Source: Hydrogenophilaceae bacterium
Lineage (GTDB): Bacteria > Pseudomonadota > Gammaproteobacteria > Burkholderiales > Thiobacillaceae
Reading direction: 5' to 3'
DNA: 64,000 nucleotides
NCBI GenBank assembly: GCA_024709485.1
Contig: JANJWO010000006.1
Location: 1 to 64,000 of the forward strand
The notes under the pieces: model-generated
The model's database searches: none
Seen by the model: only the letters and a program-made list of their open reading frames with translations
Told to the model about the DNA's origin: nothing
Made by a program: the position numbers and the translations under genes
Shown: one piece after another, positions 57,647 through 64,000 of the stretch
Position numbering within the stretch: position 1 is the first letter of the stretch
Layout of the letters: every line of letters starts with the position of its first letter

Positions 57647-58528
57647 TCAGCGCTTTTTCTGCCCGCCCAGGCTGGCGCGCATTTTCTCGAAGCGGGTCAG
57701 CGCTTCCGCATCGGGCTGCGGATACTCAAGCTTCAGCGATTTCAAGGTGTCGCGCACGATTTCCGCCACGGCAAGGCGCATGTAATCCTTGTTGTCGGCG
57801 GGGATGGCATACCATGGCGCCCATGGCCGCGAGGTTTGATTCAGGGCCTCCTCGTAAGCCTGCTGGTATTCGTCCCAGTATGCGCGCTCGGCCACGTCCT
57901 TCTCGGAAAATTTCCAGTGCTTGTCGGGTTCGTCCAGGCGCGACAGAAAGCGCCTGCGCTGCTCGTCCTTGGACACATTGAGAAAGAACTTCAGGATCGC
58001 CGTGCCGCTGCGCGCCAGATGCTGCTCGTGCGCGCGGATGGATTCGTAGCGCTCCTGCCAGAACTCCTTTTTGCCCGCGCCATTAGGCAGGCGCTGCGCC
58101 GTCAGGAATTCCGGATGCACCCGCACCGCCAGCACTTCCTCGTAATAGCTGCGGTTGAATACGCCGATGCGGCCGCGCTCGGGCAGGTGGCGCGTCGTGC
58201 GCCAGAGGAAATCGTGGTCGAGCTCTTCCGCCGACGGCGTCTTGAACGAAGTCACCTGGCAGCCCGCCGGGTTGACGCCGGAGAGCACGGCGCGCATGGT
58301 GCCGTCCTTGCCCGCCGCGTCCATGGCCTGGAAAACCAGCAGCAGCGCATAGCGGTCGTGCGCGTAGAGCACCTGCTGCAACTCGGCGATCTCGGCGACG
58401 CACTCCGCCAGGCGTCGCCCGCACGCGTTTTCATCAGGGGCTTTCTTGCCAGGGTCGGTATCCGCTTTTTTCAGGCTGAAGCTGCCGTCATGCGGCACCA
58501 GGAGGAAATGCTCTGCGGCCTTGAACAT
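57647..58528 (-). CDS. polyphosphate kinase 2 family protein
   Basis: LLVFQAMDAAGKDGTMRAVLSGVNPAGCQVTSFK...DFLWRTTRHLPERGRIGVFNRSYYEEVL. Confidence 0.95.
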   Translation of the reverse strand: MFKAAEHFLLVPHDGSFSLKKADTDPGKKAPDENACGRRLAECVAEIAELQQVLYAHDRYALLLVFQAMDAAGKDGTMRAVLSGVNPAGCQVTSFKTPSAEELDHDFLWRTTRHLPERGRIGVFNRSYYEEVLAVRVHPEFLTAQRLPNGAGKKEFWQERYESIRAHEQHLARSGTAILKFFLNVSKDEQRRRFLSRLDEPDKHWKFSEKDVAERAYWDEYQQAYEEALNQTSRPWAPWYAIPADNKDYMRLAVAEIVRDTLKSLKLEYPQPDAEALTRFEKMRASLGGQKKR

Positions 58529-58824
58529 GCGACTCGATCTCGAAGGTGAACGAAAATTGCCGCTTTGACTTTATGCGCCGGCAAAGCGGGTTTCAAGTGC
58601 AAAACCACACGCCGCCGGGGCGGGCGTGAACGCGCGGGCGCGCCGTGCCATGCGCGCCGGCTGCGCGCGAACGGACATCATCCTGCAGCGGCCGCGGCCG
58701 TGACGGCATCAAACCGGAAATTAAGTTTGCGCCAAATGTGCAAATTCAATATAACTATCCGCATAGGCATTACACAAGAGCAATAATCAAGGGAGCCACC
58801 GCATGTCGTACCGGCTTGCTGGCG

Positions 58825-61800
58825 ATGTCTGATCGCCAATTGCCTCCGGCCATGGAGGTAACAGGAAAAAACCGCCCCGCCGGCAGATGGGCGATGACCC
58901 TGCGTACGCGCCTGTTGTTGCTGGTGCTGATTGCCCTGTTGCCAAGCTTGCTGTTGATCATCGATGCGGCCGACGACCACTACCATCACCTCAAGCAGGA
59001 TGCCGAAAACGAGCTGCTCAAGATCGCCCGCCTCGCCGCCCGGCATAACGAGGGGCTGCTCGACGAAACGCGGCAAGTGCTCAACCTCATGGCCGAAATC
59101 CGCCCGATACGGCAACCCGACCCCGGCGCCTGCGACAAATTCCTGAAAGATCTGCTGTTCGGCAGCCTGCATTACGAGAACCTCGGCGTCATTCGCCCCG
59201 ATGGAACGGTGATGTGCAGCGCCGTCCCATCCGAGCAAGCGATCAACCTGGCCGACCGGCCATACTTTCAAAACGCCCTCAGGACCAAGCGCCTGGTCAT
59301 TGGCGATTATCAGATCGGCCGGTTCGTGAAAAAACCCGTCCAGGTTGTGGCAATGCCTTATCTGGATGCCGATGGGCGGGTGTGGGCGGTTGGCTATGCC
59401 GCGCTGAAACTGGACAGCCTCATGCGATTCTCGCCGCTGGCGGAATTGCCGGCGGGCTCGATCATCACGATTGCCGACCGCCACGGCACGATCCTCTCCA
59501 GCACCCTGGATCCCGAAGGCAAACGGGCCGGCGGCCGCCTGGAAAATTTCGTCCCCTTCGCCGCGGAATTCTTCCGCAGCGAAGACGACACGCGCATCCG
59601 GGAAGCCTATGGCATGGATGGCGTGCACCGCATTTACGCGCTTGCCAGACTCGGCAGCCACCAAAGCACCTATGGCTACATCCTCATCGGCACGCCTTCC
59701 AGCACGCTACACGCCACGCTCTTTTCCGAGGCGGCGCCTCACGTCGCCTTCGCTTTCGCCGCCTTCCTGGCCATCCTGCTGCTTGCCCGCGTCGGCGGCG
59801 AGATGCTGGTGTTGCGACGCATGCGCGCCCTGTCCTCCGCCGTGCAGAAGATCGGCGGCGGCGACCTCGGCGCGCGCGCCCTGGTCGACGGCAATGACGA
59901 AATCGCCCAGCTTGCCGACGACTTCAACAGAATGGGCGAGACGCTGCAGAAGAACGATCGGCAGATTCATCGGCTCAACCGCATCCACGGGGTTCTCAGC
60001 AGCATCAACGGCGTCATTCTGCGAATTCGGGACCGCGAGGCGCTGGCCAGCGAAGCCTGCCGGATATCGGTCGAGCGCGGCGGTTTGAAATTGGCCTGGA
60101 TCGGCTTGCTCGATGGCGCGACCGGGAAAATCAGCAAGATCGCCAGCCACGGCGAGGGCGAGGGCTTTCTGCATGAGCATTGCCTGGCGGCGCCCGCCGA
60201 TTTCGATGGCGAGCCTTGCCCTTGCGCCATCGCCATCCCGGAAGACCGGCCTGTCGTATACAACCATATCGGTGACGAAACGGAAAGCGCGCCCTGGCAG
60301 GCCCGGGCTTACGCATACGGGTTCCGTTCCATGGCCGGACTCCCGCTGCGCCGCGACGGCAAGGTCATCGGCATTTTGGGCCTTTATTCGGGCGACCCCG
60401 GCTTCTTTGAAAGCTCGGAGGCCGAGCTGTTCGTTGAGCTTGCCGCCGACATTTCGCTTGGCCTGGAATATATCGACAAAGACCAGCGCATCGCGCACCT
60501 GCTCTACCACGACGCGCTGACCGGCCTGCCCAACCGCAAGCTGTGCGAGGACCGCCTGCATCAGGCGATCGCCCAGTCGCGGCGCCATCGCCACTCTGTC
60601 GGGGTGATCGTGTTGAACGTCACCGGCTTCAGACGCGTGGTCGGGGTCTATGGCCATCACGTCGCCGACGAAACCCTGAACCTGATCGCCACGCATCTGG
60701 TCAGCCACCTGCGCGAAGGGGACACGGTTGCCCGTCTGGAAGGCGACGAGTTCGCCATTGTGCTCGCCGACGTCGCGACAACCCGGGATGTCATTCGCCT
60801 GGCCAAAATCCTGATCGCCGGCATCCCTTCGACCTTGTCCTGCTCCGGCAAGGAAATCCATCTGGTGATGCGCGGCGGAGTGGCGATCTGCCCGAGCGAC
60901 GGCAAGGATGCCGAAACGCTGCTCAGGAACGCCAAGCTGGCCTGCAGCGGCGGCAAAGAGGCGGGCCTGCATTCCGTCAATTTCTATTCGGCTGACATTC
61001 AGCAAACCGCGCAAGAACGCGAACGGCTCGAACAGGCGCTGCACCACGCCATCGAAGCCGGGGATGAGCTGGAATTGCATTATCAGCCGGTCGTGGATAT
61101 CGCCAGCCGCCGCATCGTCAGCCTAGAGGCATTGGCGCGCTGGAACAGCCGCGACTTCGGCCCGGTGCCGCCGGCGCGCTTCATCCCGGTGGCGGAAGAA
61201 ACGGGCTTGATCATGCCCCTGGGGGATTGGGTGCTGAATACCGCAGTTCGCCAGGCGGCGGCATGGCAACGCAGCGGCTTCGGCGACATCCGGGTGGCGA
61301 TCAACGTGTCTTTCCGGCAATTGCGCAAGCCGGATTTCATCGATCGCCTGTGTGAAGCCGTGCAAGGCGCGCATAATCCGCTCGCCATCGAGCTGACCGA
61401 GTCCGAGCTGATGGGCAACATCGAAATGACCATCCAGCAGCTCGGCCTGCTCAAGGAGCATGATTTCACCATCTACATCGACGATTTCGGCACGGGCTAT
61501 TCTTCCCTGAGCTACCTTCAGCGGCTGCCGGTTGATGTGCTCAAGATCGATCAGAGCTTCATCGACATGCTCGGCAAGGCGGCGCGCAGCGAGGCCATCG
61601 TTCGCTCGATTATCGCCCTTGCGCACGGCCTCAAACTCAAAACCATCGCCGAGGGCGTGGAAACGGAGGCGCAACTCGCGCTGTTGCAGCGTCTTGGCTG
61701 CGACTACGCGCAGGGTTATCTGTTCAGCAGGCCAAGGCCGGCGGACGAGATAAGCCGGCTGCTTCTGCAAGGGACGCTGTTGCCCGGCACAGAACACTGA
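58825..61800 (+). CDS. membrane sensor with CACHE-like, HAMP, GAF, degenerate GGDEF and EAL domains
   Basis: ARLEGDEFAIVLADV; EALARWNSRDFGPVPPARFIPVAEETGLI; YIDDFGTGYSSLSYLQRLP. Confidence 0.93.
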   Translation: MSDRQLPPAMEVTGKNRPAGRWAMTLRTRLLLLVLIALLPSLLLIIDAADDHYHHLKQDAENELLKIARLAARHNEGLLDETRQVLNLMAEIRPIRQPDPGACDKFLKDLLFGSLHYENLGVIRPDGTVMCSAVPSEQAINLADRPYFQNALRTKRLVIGDYQIGRFVKKPVQVVAMPYLDADGRVWAVGYAALKLDSLMRFSPLAELPAGSIITIADRHGTILSSTLDPEGKRAGGRLENFVPFAAEFFRSEDDTRIREAYGMDGVHRIYALARLGSHQSTYGYILIGTPSSTLHATLFSEAAPHVAFAFAAFLAILLLARVGGEMLVLRRMRALSSAVQKIGGGDLGARALVDGNDEIAQLADDFNRMGETLQKNDRQIHRLNRIHGVLSSINGVILRIRDREALASEACRISVERGGLKLAWIGLLDGATGKISKIASHGEGEGFLHEHCLAAPADFDGEPCPCAIAIPEDRPVVYNHIGDETESAPWQARAYAYGFRSMAGLPLRRDGKVIGILGLYSGDPGFFESSEAELFVELAADISLGLEYIDKDQRIAHLLYHDALTGLPNRKLCEDRLHQAIAQSRRHRHSVGVIVLNVTGFRRVVGVYGHHVADETLNLIATHLVSHLREGDTVARLEGDEFAIVLADVATTRDVIRLAKILIAGIPSTLSCSGKEIHLVMRGGVAICPSDGKDAETLLRNAKLACSGGKEAGLHSVNFYSADIQQTAQERERLEQALHHAIEAGDELELHYQPVVDIASRRIVSLEALARWNSRDFGPVPPARFIPVAEETGLIMPLGDWVLNTAVRQAAAWQRSGFGDIRVAINVSFRQLRKPDFIDRLCEAVQGAHNPLAIELTESELMGNIEMTIQQLGLLKEHDFTIYIDDFGTGYSSLSYLQRLPVDVLKIDQSFIDMLGKAARSEAIVRSIIALAHGLKLKTIAEGVETEAQLALLQRLGCDYAQGYLFSRPRPADEISRLLLQGTLLPGTEH

Positions 61801-61847
61801 GCGCGCTCGCGGGCCTTGTCAAAGCGCATCGCGCGCGGCAGGCCCGT

Positions 61848-62756
61848 TCAGGCGGTTTCAATCCTGTTCCTGCCCCGCGTTTTGGCCTTGTACAGCGCCG
61901 CATCGGCAAGCGCGACCAGCGCGCTTTCATCGGCACAATCGCCGGCCGCGCCCGGGATTCGCGTGGCCAGGCCGATGCTGGCGCCCACCGTTTTCCCGCT
62001 GGCGGCTTGCAGGCCGATATTGCGGATTTTTTCCAATATTTTTTCCGCCACGGACAACGCGCCAGCTGGCGGCGTATCGCCCAGCACCATCAAAAACTCG
62101 TCGCCGCCGAACCGGGCCGAGAGATCGGTCGCCCGCGTGGACTGCGTGCGGAGAATCTCCGCGACCGCCTTCAGGCAGTTGTCGCCGGCAAGATGCCCGT
62201 GCTCGTCGTTGTACTGCTTGAAATGATCCAGGTCGATCATCAGGACCGACAGCGGGTGTTCGTTTCTGCGGCTCCTGTTCCATTGGTCGGCCAAAAAACG
62301 CTCGAAATGCCTGCGGTTCGGCAGCCCGGTCAGCGGGTCGTGCATGGACGAGTATGCCGCCGCCTCCTCGGCCAGCTTGCGGCGCGTGATGTTCTGATGG
62401 GAAAGGACGAAGGCCCGGCCGCCGAAGCCTCTGACCGGCGCCGCGCGCAGAATGTACCAGCGCTTCTCGTTCGGGCTGTGGCAGGGGTATTCCAGGTAGA
62501 AAAATCGCTCCTTGCCCGAAATGACGGAAGCGATCCCTTCGGCCGCCGCCACGGCCATTTCGTCCCCATACGCGCTGGCGGTTTTGCAGGCATCCAGATA
62601 ATTGGTTCCCAGCCAGCCGTATTCCGATTGGGCGCCGTTTTCGGCGCCAAAGCGGATCCAGCTGTCATTGACAAAGACAATGACGCCTTTTTGATCAATG
62701 ATCGCGATCTGTTCGTCCAGCGAATTCAATACCGCCTGGAAGAAGATTTCGTCCAT
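61848..62756 (-). CDS. PAS-GGDEF diguanylate cyclase
   Basis: PAS-like N-terminus, MIDLDHFKQYNDEHGHLAGD, ARFGGDEFLMVLGDT. Confidence 0.93.
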   Translation of the reverse strand: MDEIFFQAVLNSLDEQIAIIDQKGVIVFVNDSWIRFGAENGAQSEYGWLGTNYLDACKTASAYGDEMAVAAAEGIASVISGKERFFYLEYPCHSPNEKRWYILRAAPVRGFGGRAFVLSHQNITRRKLAEEAAAYSSMHDPLTGLPNRRHFERFLADQWNRSRRNEHPLSVLMIDLDHFKQYNDEHGHLAGDNCLKAVAEILRTQSTRATDLSARFGGDEFLMVLGDTPPAGALSVAEKILEKIRNIGLQAASGKTVGASIGLATRIPGAAGDCADESALVALADAALYKAKTRGRNRIETA

Positions 62757-62819
62757 ATCGGGGATTGCCGATTCCTCCCTACATTTTTTTATCGGCCCGC
62801 GTGTTGGCCGGCATCAATA

Positions 62820-62845
62820 ATAAAAAACGGCAGCCGTCGCTGCCG
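62820..62845 (-). terminator. intrinsic terminator
   Basis: Minus strand CGGCAGCGACGGCTGCCGTTTTTTA. Confidence 0.75.
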
Positions 62846-63067
62846 CCCGCGAACAATGCTGCTTCGCATTGAAGCCCAGCACAATTTAGCGGCATCGCAG
62901 TGTCAGCGAAATCAACGAGCTAGACCGTATTTTCATACCGTTTCCCTTCGCTGCCTAGCCGAAATAATGGCGCTACGGTGAATGTTCGCATGAAATAGCG
63001 CCGCGCCAACGGTTTATGCGCAAAAGGGGGGGCCGGTCTCGTCTGCGCCCTGGATACAGAACTTCGC

Positions 63068-64000
63068 TTAATCCAGCCGAGTGCCGCCCAGCAGGCGGCG
63101 CAGGCGTGGTCCAAGAGCGGCGCGAAAGCCTGGACTATGAATCGCCATTCCGCCCAGGAAACCAATCAGGCCGCCGACAACCGTGTCGATGAAGCGGGCC
63201 TGGATGAGCTGGGTCGCGCTGCCGAGCGGGAAGTGCGCGGCCTCGCCCAAAAGGATCGTCATGGGGGTGATGAAGACGGCAGCGAAACCATAGTGGCGGA
63301 CCACGATGGTCTCGATTATAAAAGCCAGGGCTATGATCAGGAGCGCAACGAGCCAGGGATCAAGAGGCAGGGCGAAGATGCCCCAGGCCAGCACCAGCCC
63401 AATGCTCGTGCCGAGGACGCGATGGATATGCCGCTCCCAGACTGTCCGCATGGTCGCGCCCTGGATGACGGCCAGACAGCTCACGACCACCCAGTAGGCT
63501 TTTTCCAGGCCAAGCAATTGCGCCAGCAGCAAGGATGAACCCACACTGAGGCCGATAATGACCGCGTCGAGGATGACGAAATCGAAGGTGGGTGGCTGGG
63601 AGGGGGCGATCGGCCGGGGATCGCGGGTGCGGAGAATATAGACGCTGTAGACCAGCGCAATCAGGCCGGCGCCGAGGGCGCCCAGGGCAAGCGCGCCGAC
63701 CTTGGCAGGCACTTCGGCGAGGGTGCCGGGCGAGTCCGCGCCGAGGGCGGCGGCCATCACAAAGAACAGGCTGCCCGGCGGGCCCACCTGGTAAAGGCGG
63801 CACACCATGGTAACGAGGATGGCGCAAAGGGTCAGCACCAGCATCATGGCGGCCGGCAGCAGATGGCTCAACACCCCCAGGGTAAAACAGCCGATCATGC
63901 CGAAGGCGCACGCCATGAACATCACCATCCGGTGCTGGAGCGGGGTCGAGGGCAGATAGAGGAAGACGAGCCCGCCCAGTGAAGCGATGAGTCCCAGCGC
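63068..64000 (-). CDS. FUSC-family membrane protein (aromatic acid exporter-like), 5' end outside window
   Basis: Frame stays open past 63928 to the window edge (...ALGLIASLGGLVFLYLPSTPLQHRMVMFMACAFGMIGC); multi-TM, EKAYWVVVSCLAVIQGATMRTVWERHIHRVLGTSIGL. Confidence 0.9.
   Translation of the reverse strand, partial: ALGLIASLGGLVFLYLPSTPLQHRMVMFMACAFGMIGCFTLGVLSHLLPAAMMLVLTLCAILVTMVCRLYQVGPPGSLFFVMAAALGADSPGTLAEVPAKVGALALGALGAGLIALVYSVYILRTRDPRPIAPSQPPTFDFVILDAVIIGLSVGSSLLLAQLLGLEKAYWVVVSCLAVIQGATMRTVWERHIHRVLGTSIGLVLAWGIFALPLDPWLVALLIIALAFIIETIVVRHYGFAAVFITPMTILLGEAAHFPLGSATQLIQARFIDTVVGGLIGFLGGMAIHSPGFRAALGPRLRRLLGGTRLD

Noticed and set aside
62840-63067. Possible small gene or RNA between the GGDEF and FUSC genes
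   Set aside because: The 81-aa ORF overlapping here has no convincing features; only a terminator-like hairpin is supportable.

Overview
This 64 kb window is GC-rich chromosomal DNA with a gene content and order typical of a Betaproteobacterium (inference from gltBD, hemE-priA, rho-trxA-fdxA, argJ, trkHA-ntrYX-DUF4390-rsmB-htpX-fmt-def, LysM-dprA-smg-topA). I found no tRNA, rRNA, IS element, prophage or CRISPR array, and no obvious defence island. Most genes are conserved core genes. The less ordinary content is: (1) a 153-bp tandem structure at the 3' end of rho, in which the last 23 codons are triplicated, an 83-bp GC-rich unit sits between copies, and the C-terminal codons plus stop differ synonymously between the distal copy and the live copy; (2) an AT-rich hemE-priA intergenic region with a cluster of DnaA-box-like 9-mers; (3) three families of long purine/pyrimidine-arm hairpins with internal short tandem repeats, in co-directional or gene-end spacers, two of the families present in two copies; (4) an SHP/DHC/cytochrome b cluster with a QseBC-like two-component system; (5) an NtrX-like regulator with an eroded AAA+ domain; (6) a 43-codon ORF, absent from the supplied track, coupled to a cytochrome b561 gene. 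All calls come from reading the sequence and the supplied translations; no searches were run.
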